Shown: positions 24,695 to 33,557 of the stretch, in pieces
Layout: each line of letters opens with the position of its first letter
How positions within the stretch are numbered: the first letter of the stretch is position 1
Origin: an uncultured Bacilli bacterium
Lineage (GTDB): Bacteria; Bacillota_I; Bacilli_A; RF39; UBA660
Direction: 5' to 3'
DNA: 51,669 nucleotides
NCBI GenBank assembly: GCA_934153945.1
Contig: CAKPFM010000009.1
Coordinates: 1-51,669, forward strand
Notes under the pieces: generated by a model
What the model was told of the DNA's origin: nothing
Database searches by the model: none
What the model saw: only the letters and a program-made list of their open reading frames with translations
Translations under genes and position numbers: made by a program

Positions 24695-24949
24695 ATGGAA
24701 AATAAAAGAGAATTAGTTGGAAAAGTTGTAAGTGATAAAACAGATAAAACTATTACAGTTTTAGTAGAAACTTACAAAAATGATCCACTTTATAAAAAAC
24801 GTGTAAAATATTCTAAAAAATTTGCTGCTCATGATGAAAAGAACGAAGCAAAAGTTGGCGATATAGTACGTATCGTAGAAACTAGACCATTATCTAGAAC
24901 AAAACGTTTTCGTTTAGTAGAAATTGTAGAAAAAGCAATTATTTTATAA
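24695..24949 (+). CDS. rpsQ: 30S ribosomal protein S17
   Basis: S17 binds 16S rRNA helix 11 early in assembly. The 84 residues include RELVGKVVSDKTDKTITVLV and VRIVETRPLSRTKRFRLVEI, both typical. It starts three bases after rpmC, with AAGGAGGG inside the rpmC end. Standard length and fold. Confidence 0.95.
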   Translation: MENKRELVGKVVSDKTDKTITVLVETYKNDPLYKKRVKYSKKFAAHDEKNEAKVGDIVRIVETRPLSRTKRFRLVEIVEKAIIL

Positions 24950-24974
24950 TTGAAACTGGAAGGAGGATCAATAT

Positions 24975-25343
24975 ATGATTCAACAAGAAAGCCGTTTAAA
25001 AGTAGCTGACAACTCAGGTGCACGTGAAGTTAGTGTTATTCGTGTACTTGGTGGAAGTAAAGTAAAAACTGGTAATATTGGTGATATAGTTGTTGCAACT
25101 GTAAAAAAAGCAACTCCTAACGGTACAGTAAAAAAAGGAAAAGTTGTAAAAGCTGTAGTTGTTAGAAGCAAATTTGGTCTAAGAAGAGAAGACGGATCTT
25201 ATATTAAGTTCGATGATAATGCATGTGTAATTATTAAAGATGATAAGAGTCCAGTTGGAACTCGTGTATTTGGACCAGTAGCACGTGAATTACGTGACCA
25301 TGATTTTATGAAAATTGTATCACTTGCTAAAGAAGTATTATAA
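24975..25343 (+). CDS. rplN: 50S ribosomal protein L14
   Basis: L14 lies at the subunit interface and binds RsfS in other bacteria. The 122 residues begin MIQQESRLKVADNSGAREV and end VARELRDHDFMKIVSLAKEVL, both diagnostic. AAGGAGGAT precedes the ATG. First gene of the classical spc section after rpsQ. Confidence 0.96.
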   Translation: MIQQESRLKVADNSGAREVSVIRVLGGSKVKTGNIGDIVVATVKKATPNGTVKKGKVVKAVVVRSKFGLRREDGSYIKFDDNACVIIKDDKSPVGTRVFGPVARELRDHDFMKIVSLAKEVL

Positions 25344-25364
25344 TTTTCAGGAAGGAGAGACAGT

Positions 25365-25673
25365 ATGAACTTTAAGACTGGAGATAAAGTTGTTGTTATT
25401 ACTGGTAAAGATAAAGGAAAAGAAGGAACAATTACAAAAACTTTAAGAGCTGAAAATAAAGTTATCGTTGAAGGTGTAAATATAGTTAAAAAACATGTAA
25501 AACCTCAAGGTAATCAACCTGGAAGCATCGTAGAAGTAGAAGCTCCAATTCATGCTTCAAATGTAATGATAATCGATCCTAAAACAAAAAAAGGTACCAG
25601 AATAGGACATGAAATAGATAAAAAAGGTAAAAAAATTAGAGTAAGTAAAAAATCTAATTCAAACCTTGATTAA
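25365..25673 (+). CDS. rplX: 50S ribosomal protein L24
   Basis: An assembly initiator of the large subunit with a KOW domain. The 102 residues contain KTGDKVVVITGKDKGKEGTI and VEGVNIVKKHVKP, the KOW motif and the adjoining conserved strand. GGAAGGAGAG lies before the ATG. Normal length. Confidence 0.95.
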   Translation: MNFKTGDKVVVITGKDKGKEGTITKTLRAENKVIVEGVNIVKKHVKPQGNQPGSIVEVEAPIHASNVMIIDPKTKKGTRIGHEIDKKGKKIRVSKKSNSNLD

Positions 25674-25693
25674 TTGGAAGGAGGGTATTGTTT

Positions 25694-26233
25694 ATGAACC
25701 GCCTAAAAGAAAAATATATAAATGAAATCGTACCAAGTTTAAAAGAAGAATTTAAATATGCTAATGTCAATCAAGTTCCAGCATTATCTAAAATCGTAGT
25801 TAACATTGGTTGTGGAGATGCTACTACAAATAGTAAGTTATTAGAAGCAGCTATGAAAGATTTAGAGTTAATTACTGGACAAAAACCAGTTGCTACTAAA
25901 GCAAAAAAAGCAATTGCCGGATTTAAAATAAGAGAAGGTCAAGCAATTGGTTGTAAAGTAACATTACGTGGAGAAAATATGTATAACTTCTTAGATAAAT
26001 TAATAAGTATTACATTACCACGTGTAAGAGATTTTAGAGGAATATCTCCAAAAGCTTTTGATGGAAGAGGAAACTATACTTTAGGACTTACAGAACAACT
26101 AATATTCTCAGAAATAGAATATGATAATGTTGTAAAAGTTAGAGGTATGGATATTGTATTCGTTACTACAGCTAAAACAAATGATGAAGCATTATCTCTT
26201 TTAAAAGGATTCGGTATGCCATTTAAAAAATAA
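25694..26233 (+). CDS. rplE: 50S ribosomal protein L5
   Basis: L5 binds 5S rRNA in the central protuberance. ATG 25694 gives a 179-residue protein, the standard length, eight bases after GGAAGGAGGG; the TTG two codons earlier is too close to that site. Features are KIVVNIGCGDATTNSK, GQKPVATKAKKAIAGFKIREG and RGMDIVFVTTAKTNDEA. Regular spc position between L24 and S14. Confidence 0.95.
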   Translation: MNRLKEKYINEIVPSLKEEFKYANVNQVPALSKIVVNIGCGDATTNSKLLEAAMKDLELITGQKPVATKAKKAIAGFKIREGQAIGCKVTLRGENMYNFLDKLISITLPRVRDFRGISPKAFDGRGNYTLGLTEQLIFSEIEYDNVVKVRGMDIVFVTTAKTNDEALSLLKGFGMPFKK

Positions 26234-26252
26234 TGGATATTAGGAGGATATT

Positions 26253-26438
26253 ATGGCTAAAAAAAGTATGATTGTAAAACAATCAAGAAAACCAAAATTT
26301 AAAGTACGTGAATATACTCGTTGCGAAAGATGTGGTAGACCTCACGCAGTACTTAAAAAATATGGAATTTGTCGTATATGCTTTAGAGAATTAGCATACC
26401 AAGGACAAATACCAGGTGTAAAAAAATCTAGTTGGTAA
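26253..26438 (+). CDS. rpsN: 30S ribosomal protein S14, zinc-binding type
   Basis: The 61-residue short form has four zinc-ligand cysteines, C24-x2-C27 and C40-x2-C43. This is the C+ type common in Gram-positive bacteria, distinct from the longer zinc-free form used under zinc limitation. It begins MAKKSMIVKQSRKPKFKVRE. The window also holds zinc-type L36 (Cys11, Cys14, Cys27, His32). Confidence 0.95.
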   Translation: MAKKSMIVKQSRKPKFKVREYTRCERCGRPHAVLKKYGICRICFRELAYQGQIPGVKKSSW

Positions 26439-26457
26439 TTAGAGAAGGAGGGATTGT

Positions 26458-26850
26458 ATGACAGATCCAATTGCAGACATGTTAACACGTATTCGTAACG
26501 CTAACGTAATGCGATATAAAGAAGTTGAAGTACCCGCTTCAAAAATTAAAGTAGAAATCGCTAGAATCTTAAAAGAAGAAGGATTCATTAGTGACTACAA
26601 AATTAAGAAAAATAATGTACAAAATATTATTTCACTTAATTTAAAATATGGACAAAATAAAGAACGTGTAATTACTGGATTAAAAAGAATTTCAAAACCA
26701 GGATTACGTGTATATGTATCAGTAGATAAACTTCCAAGAGTTTTAAATGGACTTGGAATCGCTATCATTTCAACATCTAAGGGATTAATGACTGATAAAG
26801 AAGCAAGAAAAGAATCTCTTGGTGGAGAAGTATTAGCATATATTTGGTAG
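26458..26850 (+). CDS. rpsH: 30S ribosomal protein S8
   Basis: S8 binds the central domain of 16S rRNA and represses the spc operon in Escherichia coli. The 130 residues include DPIADMLTRIRNA at the start and the C-terminal STSKGLMTDKEARKESLGGEVLAYIW. GAAGGAGGG lies before the ATG. Whether it regulates here cannot be seen. Confidence 0.95.
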   Translation: MTDPIADMLTRIRNANVMRYKEVEVPASKIKVEIARILKEEGFISDYKIKKNNVQNIISLNLKYGQNKERVITGLKRISKPGLRVYVSVDKLPRVLNGLGIAIISTSKGLMTDKEARKESLGGEVLAYIW

Positions 26851-26866
26851 AAAGAGAGGACATTTT

Positions 26867-27397
26867 ATGAGTCGTATTGGTAATAGAGTATTAGTTTTAC
26901 CAGCAAACGTAACATTAACTGTTGATGGTAATGTTGTTACAGTAAAAGGTCCAAAAGGAGAACTTTCTACTGAAATAAACAAAAACATTACAGTAACTGT
27001 AAAAGAAAATGAAGTAATCGTTGAAAGAAAAAGCGATGATTTCAAAAACTTTCATGGTACAGCAAACGCTAATATCAAAAATATGATTATTGGTGTAACT
27101 GAAGGATATTCAAAAAATCTTGAAGCAGTTGGTGTTGGTTATCGTTTCAACGTTAGTGGAAATAAAATAACTGTAAACACTGGTAAATCTCATTCAGATA
27201 TAGTTGAAATACCTGCAGGAATCACTGTAGAAGGTATTAGTAATACTGAAATAGTAATCAAAGGTATTGATAAATGCCAAGTTGGAGAATTTGCTGCTAA
27301 TATAAGAAAACTTAGAAAACCAGAACCTTACAAAGGAAAAGGTATTCGTTATAAAGATGAATACATTCAACGTAAGGAAGGTAAAAAAGCAGCTTAA
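26867..27397 (+). CDS. rplF: 50S ribosomal protein L6
   Basis: L6 lies near the factor-binding site. The 176 residues start MSRIGNRVLVLPANVTLTV and end with the second-domain signature KPEPYKGKGIRYKDEYIQRKEGKKAA. AGAGAGGA precedes the ATG. Standard two-repeat protein of normal length. Confidence 0.95.
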   Translation: MSRIGNRVLVLPANVTLTVDGNVVTVKGPKGELSTEINKNITVTVKENEVIVERKSDDFKNFHGTANANIKNMIIGVTEGYSKNLEAVGVGYRFNVSGNKITVNTGKSHSDIVEIPAGITVEGISNTEIVIKGIDKCQVGEFAANIRKLRKPEPYKGKGIRYKDEYIQRKEGKKAA

Positions 27398-27425
27398 TTA
27401 AATTTAAGTAAAGGAGAGTAATACT

Positions 27426-27788
27426 ATGGTTAATAAAGTAGCTCGTAATGAAGTACGTTTAGCTAGACATGCTCGTGTAAGAAATAAAATTTCTGGAACA
27501 GCTGCAACACCTAGATTAAATGTATTCAAATCAAATAGTAATATTTTTGCTCAAATAATCGATGATGAAAAAGGTGTTACTTTAGTAAGTGCTTCTTCAA
27601 TCGATAAAGAATTAAAATTAGCTAACGGTGGCAATATTGAAGCAGCTACAAAAGTTGGAGAATTATTAGCAAAAAGAGCTAAAAAAGCAAAAATAGAAAA
27701 AGTAATCTTTGATAGAGGTGGATACCTATATCATGGACGTGTTAAAGCTTTAGCTGAATCAGCACGTGAAAATGGATTAGAATTCTAA
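27426..27788 (+). CDS. rplR: 50S ribosomal protein L18
   Basis: L18 brings 5S rRNA into the large subunit with L5. The 120 residues include RHARVRNKISGTAATPRLNVFKS-type start and the C-terminal FDRGGYLYHGRVKALAESARENGLEF, which is diagnostic. AAAGGAGAG lies before the ATG. Fifteen bases or fewer separate it from rpsE. Confidence 0.95.
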   Translation: MVNKVARNEVRLARHARVRNKISGTAATPRLNVFKSNSNIFAQIIDDEKGVTLVSASSIDKELKLANGGNIEAATKVGELLAKRAKKAKIEKVIFDRGGYLYHGRVKALAESARENGLEF

Positions 27789-27802
27789 AAGGAGGGTAAC
27801 CA

Positions 27803-28309
27803 ATGGAAAAAACAAAAAGAGAACCACGCCCAAAACAATATGAAGAACAAGTAATCAATATTGGAAGAGTAACAAAAGTTACAAAAGGTGGTCGTCATTT
27901 CCGTTTCTCAGCAACTGTTGTTGTAGGTGACAGAAAAGGTAAAGTTGGATTAGGTACAGGAAAAGCAAATGAAGTACCAGATGCAATTAAAAAAGCTTCA
28001 CAAGCAGCAACTAAAAATGTTGTAAAAATTTCATTAGTTGATGAAAGAACAATTCCACATGAAGCAATTGGTGTAAGAGGAGCAAGTAAAGTTATGTTAA
28101 GACCTGCTACTGAAGGTACTGGAGTTAAAGCTGGAGGACCTGTAAGAGCAGTACTAGAACTTGCTGGTGTTAAAGATATATTATCTAAATCATTAGGATC
28201 AAATACAAAAATTAATATGGCATATGCAACACTTGAAGCATTAAAATCTCAAAGAACAATCGAAGAAGTTGCAAAACTTCGTGGTAAGAAAGTTGAGGAA
28301 ATAAGATAA
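27803..28309 (+). CDS. rpsE: 30S ribosomal protein S5
   Basis: S5 shapes the mRNA channel and decoding accuracy. The 168 residues contain the RNA-binding segment INIGRVTKVTKGGRHFRFSA and VMLRPATEGTGVKAGGPVRAVLE. Its stop overlaps the rplO start by one base (TAATG). In most bacteria rpmD (L30) lies here; there is no room for it. Confidence 0.96.
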   Translation: MEKTKREPRPKQYEEQVINIGRVTKVTKGGRHFRFSATVVVGDRKGKVGLGTGKANEVPDAIKKASQAATKNVVKISLVDERTIPHEAIGVRGASKVMLRPATEGTGVKAGGPVRAVLELAGVKDILSKSLGSNTKINMAYATLEALKSQRTIEEVAKLRGKKVEEIR

Positions 28310-28752
28310 TGAAATTACATACTATGTATGCACAAGACGGTGCTACTAAAACTCGTAAAAGAGTTGGACGTGGAACTGGTAGTGGACTAGGAAAAACAAG
28401 TGGAAAAGGACATAAAGGACAAAATGCAAGAAGTGGTGGAGGAGTAAGACCTGGATTCGAAGGTGGACAACTTCCATTATTTAGAAGACTTCCAAAAAGA
28501 GGTTTCTCAAATGCAATGTTCAAAACTACATATGCAGTATTAAACTTAGATGATTTAAATAAATTTGAAGAAAATACAGAAATTACACCAGAATTATTAA
28601 AAGAAATGGGAATTTTAAAAAATCAATTAAATGGAGTAAAAATTTTAGGAAATGGAACTTTAGAAAAGAAATTAACTGTAAAAGCAAATCAATTTTCTAA
28701 AAAAGCAAAAGAAGAAATAGAAAAACTAGGTGGAAAAGCAGAGGTGATTTAA
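28309..28752 (+). CDS. rplO: 50S ribosomal protein L15
   Basis: L15 is a late assembly protein with a long extended N-terminus. The 147 residues show the Gly/Lys-rich segment RVGRGTGSGLGKTSGKGHKGQ and FEGGQLPLFRRLPKRGFSN. It begins at the last base of rpsE and is followed by secY one base after its stop. The secY ribosome site is inside its final codons. Confidence 0.96.
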   Translation: MKLHTMYAQDGATKTRKRVGRGTGSGLGKTSGKGHKGQNARSGGGVRPGFEGGQLPLFRRLPKRGFSNAMFKTTYAVLNLDDLNKFEENTEITPELLKEMGILKNQLNGVKILGNGTLEKKLTVKANQFSKKAKEEIEKLGGKAEVI

Positions 28753-28753
28753 A

Positions 28754-30022
28754 ATGTTTGCAGAATTCAAGCAAATATTTAGTCCCAATAATAAAGATTT
28801 AAGAAAGAGAATATTATTCACATTTCTTGCTTTATTTATATTTAAGCTTGGAACAACTATAATAGTACCAGGAATTGATGCTGATAGTTTAGGAACAAAT
28901 AGTTTAGGATTTTTAGATTTAATGAATGTAATGGGTGGAGGAGCACTAGAAAAATTTTCAATATTTGCTCTAGGTGTTGCACCATACATTACTGCATCAA
29001 TAATTATGCAATTATTACAAGCAGATATAATTCCATACTTCTCAGAACTATCTAAACAAGGTGGAACTGGAAGAGCAAAATTAAATAAAATAACAAGATA
29101 TTTAGGTATAGCTTTAGCATTTATACAAGGTTATATATTCTCATTTGCATTTGTACCAAATGGTACACCAGTAGAATATTTAACTTTTGCCCTTATTCTA
29201 ACAGCTGGAACATCATTACTATTATGGATTGGTGATCAAATAACAGCTAAAGGAATAGGTAATGGTATATCATTATTAATTATGGCAGGTATAATAGCAA
29301 CATTACCTAATATGTTTTATCAAGCATGGACTGGATTAGTAGACTTTACTACTACACAAACTATGTTATTTGGAATTACTAAATTTGCATTATTTATAAT
29401 TGTATATATATTAATTATTGTTGGTGTTGTATATATCGAATGTTCTGAAAGAAGAATACCAATTCAATATGCTAATAAATCAACAACAGTACAATCTAAA
29501 AATTATATTCCTTTTAAATTAAATTCAGCAGGAGTAATGCCAGTTATATTTGCATCGATAATAGTATCAATACCAAATATAGTTGCAGCAGTATCCAAAA
29601 ATGAACAAATAAAATTATTTATTGATAAATATTTATCTTATTATTCATCAGTAACTGGATTTATATTATATGTTGTTTGTATATTTGTATTTGCTTACTT
29701 TTATACATTTTTCCAATTAAAACCTAAAGAACTTGCTGAAGATATAAACAAAAATGGTGGATTTATTCCAGGTGTTAGACCAGGAGAAGAAACTGTAGAA
29801 TATATCAATAAAGTATTAAAAAGAATAACTACAATAGGAGCATTAAGTTTATCAGTATTAGCTGCTATCCCAATATTATGTGGATTTATACCAAATTTAC
29901 CAACAAGCATTAGACTTGGAGGAACAAGCTTACTAATAGTAGTAGGTGTAGCACTTGAAACATATAAACAATTATCAAGTGAACTTGTAACACGTAATTA
30001 TACAAGGGGTAGAAGAAGATAA
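28754..30022 (+). CDS. secY: Protein translocase channel SecY
   Basis: Central pore of the Sec translocon. The 422 residues contain about ten membrane helices. Signatures include the plug-adjacent segment FALGVAPYITASIIMQLLQ, the lateral-gate region KGIGNGISLLIMAGI and NGGFIPGVRPGEET. It overlaps adk by one base (TAATG). Position between rplO and adk is the standard one. Confidence 0.96.
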   Translation: MFAEFKQIFSPNNKDLRKRILFTFLALFIFKLGTTIIVPGIDADSLGTNSLGFLDLMNVMGGGALEKFSIFALGVAPYITASIIMQLLQADIIPYFSELSKQGGTGRAKLNKITRYLGIALAFIQGYIFSFAFVPNGTPVEYLTFALILTAGTSLLLWIGDQITAKGIGNGISLLIMAGIIATLPNMFYQAWTGLVDFTTTQTMLFGITKFALFIIVYILIIVGVVYIECSERRIPIQYANKSTTVQSKNYIPFKLNSAGVMPVIFASIIVSIPNIVAAVSKNEQIKLFIDKYLSYYSSVTGFILYVVCIFVFAYFYTFFQLKPKELAEDINKNGGFIPGVRPGEETVEYINKVLKRITTIGALSLSVLAAIPILCGFIPNLPTSIRLGGTSLLIVVGVALETYKQLSSELVTRNYTRGRRR

Positions 30023-30654
30023 TGAAAATAATATTTATAGCTCCACCGGCAGCTGGTAAGGGAACACAATCAAACTTATTAAGTAATGAATTTAATATAG
30101 AACATATTTCAACTGGAGATCTTCTTAGAGAAGAAATTAAAAGTGGAAATAAAGAATTACAATCAATCATTGAATCAGGAAAATTAGTAAATGATGAACT
30201 TATATTAGCAATTTTAGCAAAAAAAATTGATAGTTTAGATAGTTATATTTTAGATGGATTTCCTAGAACTATAAATCAAGCTATTTCATTGGATGAATTA
30301 TTAAAATCAAAAAATGAAAAAATTGATTATGTTATCTATTTATCAGTAGATAAAGAAATAGCAAAAAAACGTATTTTAGGTAGAGTTTCTTGTCCAAAAT
30401 GTGGTAGTGTGTATAACACTATGATTGAAGGCATGAATTCTAAAGTAGATATGATATGTGACAATTGTAATTCAGAATTAACAAAAAGAATTGATGATAC
30501 TGAAGAAACTTTAAGTACAAGATATGACACTTATATAAGTGAAACAGAACCATTAATTGAATATTATAAAAATAAAGGAGTTTTATATCAAATAGATAGC
30601 TCTAGGGATACTATGTCTGTATATAATGATATAAAAAATATATTAAATGATTAG
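30022..30654 (+). CDS. adk: Adenylate kinase, zinc-LID type
   Basis: Interconverts AMP, ADP and ATP. The P-loop is PPAAGKGTQ (8-16), with a Pro-Ala where many have GAPGAGKGT. The LID holds four cysteines, C124-x2-C127 and C146-x2-C149, forming the structural zinc site of Gram-positive enzymes. DGFPRTINQA is the AMP site. The 210-residue length is normal. It overlaps secY by one base and map by eight. Confidence 0.96.
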   Translation: MKIIFIAPPAAGKGTQSNLLSNEFNIEHISTGDLLREEIKSGNKELQSIIESGKLVNDELILAILAKKIDSLDSYILDGFPRTINQAISLDELLKSKNEKIDYVIYLSVDKEIAKKRILGRVSCPKCGSVYNTMIEGMNSKVDMICDNCNSELTKRIDDTEETLSTRYDTYISETEPLIEYYKNKGVLYQIDSSRDTMSVYNDIKNILND

Positions 30655-31393
30655 TATTAAATCTGAACGTGAAATAAATCTTATGCGTGAGGCAGGTAGA
30701 ATTGTAGGAGATACACATCATTATTTAGAAAAATTTTTAAAACCAGGAATAACTACTATAGAATTAGATAAGTTAGCCAATGATTTTATCCTAAGTCAAG
30801 GAGCAACTCCTTCTTTCAAAAACCTATATGGATTTCCAGGAACAATATGTATATCAATAAATGATGAAGTTGTTCATGGAATTCCAGGTAAAAGAAAGTT
30901 AAAAGATGGAGATATTATCAAATTAGATATTGGTGCTTGTTACAAGGGATATCATGGAGATTCAGCTTGGAGTTATGTAGTAGGAAAACCAAGTAAAGAA
31001 ATTGAATATTTAATGAAACATACTGAAGAAGCGTTATTTGCTGGATTAAATACAATAAAAGCTGGAGTACATTTAGGTGATGTAGGAAATGCTATAGAAG
31101 AAGTAGCACACAGATATAATTTAGGAGTAGTCCAAGAATTAGTTGGACATGGAATTGGTACTAAGGTTCATGAAGAACCAGATGTTCCAAATTATGGTAA
31201 AAAAAATACTGGACCTATCTTAAAAGAAGGAATGACTATTGCAGTTGAACCAATGTTAAATCTTGGTACAAGAGATGTATCAATGTTAGATGATGATTGG
31301 ACAATTGTAACAGATGATGGACTTCCTTCAGCGCATTTTGAACATACAGTTCTAGTTACTAAAGATGGGTATGAAATTTTAACAAGGAGGTAA
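30647..31393 (+). CDS. map: Type I methionine aminopeptidase
   Basis: Removes N-terminal methionine from new proteins. The 248 residues carry the metal ligands in KLDIGACYKGYHGD (two Asp), GHGIG (His), EPMLN (Glu) and HFEHTVLVT (Glu). The ATG overlaps the end of adk by eight bases. The infA ribosome site AAGGAGGT is formed by its last codons and stop. Confidence 0.96.
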   Translation: MISIKSEREINLMREAGRIVGDTHHYLEKFLKPGITTIELDKLANDFILSQGATPSFKNLYGFPGTICISINDEVVHGIPGKRKLKDGDIIKLDIGACYKGYHGDSAWSYVVGKPSKEIEYLMKHTEEALFAGLNTIKAGVHLGDVGNAIEEVAHRYNLGVVQELVGHGIGTKVHEEPDVPNYGKKNTGPILKEGMTIAVEPMLNLGTRDVSMLDDDWTIVTDDGLPSAHFEHTVLVTKDGYEILTRR

Positions 31394-31397
31394 TTAT

Positions 31398-31658
31398 ATG
31401 CCAAAGAAAAATGTTAATAAAAAACCAATTGATAATGAAACTGTAAGTAAAAAATCAGCAATTGAAGTAGAAGGAAAAGTATTAGATGTTTTACCTGGAG
31501 GGCAATTCAGGGTAGAATTAGCAAATAAACATACTGTAGTAGCTCACGTTTCTGGTAAAATCCGAATGAACTATATTCGCATTTTACCGGGTGATACAGT
31601 AGTTTTAGAATTATCAGAATATGATTTAACACGTGGGCGTATAACCTATAGAAAATAG
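31398..31658 (+). CDS. infA: Translation initiation factor IF-1
   Basis: IF-1 blocks the A site during initiation. The OB-fold core AIEVEGKVLDVLPGGQFRVELANKH to ILPGDTVVLELSEYDLTRGRITYRK is standard (split across residues about 21-86). It is 86 residues because of about 14 extra, Lys/Asn-rich residues before the core; the usual length is 72. The start is fixed by AAGGAGGT five bases upstream, so the extension appears real. Confidence 0.95.
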   Translation: MPKKNVNKKPIDNETVSKKSAIEVEGKVLDVLPGGQFRVELANKHTVVAHVSGKIRMNYIRILPGDTVVLELSEYDLTRGRITYRK

Positions 31659-31669
31659 GAGGGTAGAAT

Positions 31670-31783
31670 ATGAAAGTTAAACCATCAGTAAAACCAATCT
31701 GTCCAGATTGTAAAATAATAAAAAGAAAAGGATCTTTAAGAGTTATCTGTAAAAATCCAAAACATAAACAAAGACAAGGTTAA
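31670..31783 (+). CDS. rpmJ: 50S ribosomal protein L36
   Basis: A 37-residue zinc-ribbon protein, MKVKPSVKPICPDCKIIKRK followed by a short tail, with ligands Cys11, Cys14, Cys27 and His32. This is the zinc-binding form. AGGAGGG precedes the ATG. It sits between infA and rpsM as in most Bacillota. Confidence 0.96.
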   Translation: MKVKPSVKPICPDCKIIKRKGSLRVICKNPKHKQRQG

Positions 31784-31798
31784 TATAGGAGGTGTTTT

Positions 31799-32164
31799 AT
31801 GGCACGTATTAAAGGTGTAGATATACCAGATAATAAAAGAATCGAAATCGCATTAACTTATATTTATGGAATTGGTAGAAGTTTATCAAACAAAATATTA
31901 AAAGATGCTGGTGTAGATATCAATAAAAGAGCAAAAAATTTATCAAATGATGAATTAAATCAAATTCGTAATGAAATTGATAAATACACAATCGAAGGTG
32001 ATTTAAGACGTGAAGTAAATATGAATATTAAAACTAAAATGGAAATTAATTCATATGAAGGAACTCGTCATAAAAAAGGATTACCAGTAAGAGGTCAAAG
32101 AACAAATAGAAACGCAAGAACTCGTAAAGGTAAAGGTAAAACAGTAGCTAATAAGAAAAAATAA
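31799..32164 (+). CDS. rpsM: 30S ribosomal protein S13
   Basis: S13 contacts the P-site tRNA and S19. The 121 residues begin MARIKGVDIPDNKRIEIALT and end with GLPVRGQRTNRNARTRKGK, a basic tail typical of the family. TAGGAGGT lies before the ATG. Normal length. Confidence 0.96.
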   Translation: MARIKGVDIPDNKRIEIALTYIYGIGRSLSNKILKDAGVDINKRAKNLSNDELNQIRNEIDKYTIEGDLRREVNMNIKTKMEINSYEGTRHKKGLPVRGQRTNRNARTRKGKGKTVANKKK

Positions 32165-32189
32165 TAAACTGTAAAAGGAGGTTATATAT

Positions 32190-32573
32190 ATGGCTTATAA
32201 ACCAAGAAAACGTAAAGTTAAGAAAAATGTACCAGAAGGTAGAGCATATATTCGTTCAACTTTCAATAACACTATAGTAACACTTAGTGATAAAGAAGGT
32301 AATGCACTTAGTTGGGCATCTGCTGGAACATTAGGTTTTAAAGGAAGTAAGAAATCAACTCCATTTGCTGCAGGTATGTCAGCTGAAGCTGCAGGACGTG
32401 CTGCATATGATATGGGAATGAGAAAAGTTGAAGTTTTCGTTAACGGATTAGGTTCTGGACGTGAAACAGCAATTCGTTCATTACAAACAGCTGGTCTAGA
32501 AATTTTATCAATCACTGATGTAACACCTGTACCACATAATGGATGTCGTCCACCAAAACGTCCACGTGGATAA
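32190..32573 (+). CDS. rpsK: 30S ribosomal protein S11
   Basis: S11 forms the platform of the small subunit. The 127 residues contain RSTFNNTIVTLSDKEGNAL, GSKKSTPFAAG and end NGCRPPKRPRG, which is the invariant C-terminus. AAAGGAGGT precedes the ATG. rpoA follows after 19 bases. Confidence 0.97.
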   Translation: MAYKPRKRKVKKNVPEGRAYIRSTFNNTIVTLSDKEGNALSWASAGTLGFKGSKKSTPFAAGMSAEAAGRAAYDMGMRKVEVFVNGLGSGRETAIRSLQTAGLEILSITDVTPVPHNGCRPPKRPRG

Positions 32574-32592
32574 TAGAAAAGGAGTGATTAAA

Positions 32593-33543
32593 TTGTTAAA
32601 CTTTGAAAAACCAATATATAAAATAACAGATTATATAGAAAATAATAATTATGGAAAATTTGAAATAGAACCTTTAGAAAGAGGTTTTGGTATAACTTTA
32701 GGTAATGCACTTAGAAGAGTAATGTTATCAAGTATGCCAGGTAGTGCAATAGTAGCTGTAAAAATTGAAGGAGTAATGCATGAATTCCAAACTATGGAAG
32801 GTGTAGTAGAAGATGTAACATCTATCATCCTTAATTTAAAAAATGTTGTTGTTAAAAAGAATTCTGAAGGCATTTCACGTGCTCATATTTCAGTTTCAGA
32901 AGAAAGAACAGTAACAGCAGCAGATATTGAATCAGATGATGATATTGAAATCATTAATCCAGATCAAGTTATTGCAACTTTATCTAAAGGTGGAAATTTA
33001 GAAATGGAATTACTAATTTCTAACGGAAGAGGATATGTGCCTTCTCCTGAAAATAAATCATTTATAGAAGAAGAAAAAATTGGATTTATTCCAATAGATG
33101 CATTATATTCTCCAATAGAAAGAGTTAGTTATGACATTGAAAGTGCTCGTGTAGGTCAAGATGCAAATTATGATAAATTAATTATGTGTGTAACTACAAA
33201 TGGATCACTTCGTCCAGAAGAAGCAATGGCACTAGGAGCAAAAATATTAATAGAACATTTAAATATTTTAACTGATTTAAGTGAAATTGCTGATACTACT
33301 GGAGTTATGAATGCAAAACAAGAAGATTCTAAACTTAAAAAATTAGAAACATCAATCGATGATTTAGATTTCTCTGTAAGAGCTTATAACTGTTTAAAAA
33401 GAGCAGGAATTAATACTTTAGGTGATTTAACAGAAAAAACTGAATTAGAAATGATGAAAATACGTAATTTAGGTAAAAAATCTTTAAAAGAAGTAATAGA
33501 TAAAATTAAAGATATGGGACTTAAATTCCGTGAAGAAGATTAG
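32593..33543 (+). CDS. rpoA: RNA polymerase alpha subunit
   Basis: Alpha starts RNA polymerase assembly and contacts promoters and regulators. I place the start at TTG 32593 (reads MLNFEKPIYKI), after AAAAGGAGTGA, giving 316 residues, the usual length; an upstream ATG at 32539 lies inside rpsK with no site. ERGFGITLGNALRRVMLSS marks the N-terminal domain and RAGINTLGDLTEKTE to LGKKSLKEV the C-terminal domain. Confidence 0.96.
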   Translation: MLNFEKPIYKITDYIENNNYGKFEIEPLERGFGITLGNALRRVMLSSMPGSAIVAVKIEGVMHEFQTMEGVVEDVTSIILNLKNVVVKKNSEGISRAHISVSEERTVTAADIESDDDIEIINPDQVIATLSKGGNLEMELLISNGRGYVPSPENKSFIEEEKIGFIPIDALYSPIERVSYDIESARVGQDANYDKLIMCVTTNGSLRPEEAMALGAKILIEHLNILTDLSEIADTTGVMNAKQEDSKLKKLETSIDDLDFSVRAYNCLKRAGINTLGDLTEKTELEMMKIRNLGKKSLKEVIDKIKDMGLKFREED

Positions 33544-33557
33544 AACGGAGGATTAAT

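Noticed and set aside
32539..32592. Upstream ATG start for rpoA
   Set aside because: It lies inside rpsK, has no ribosome site and adds residues absent from the family. TTG 32593 has AAAAGGAGTGA at good spacing.
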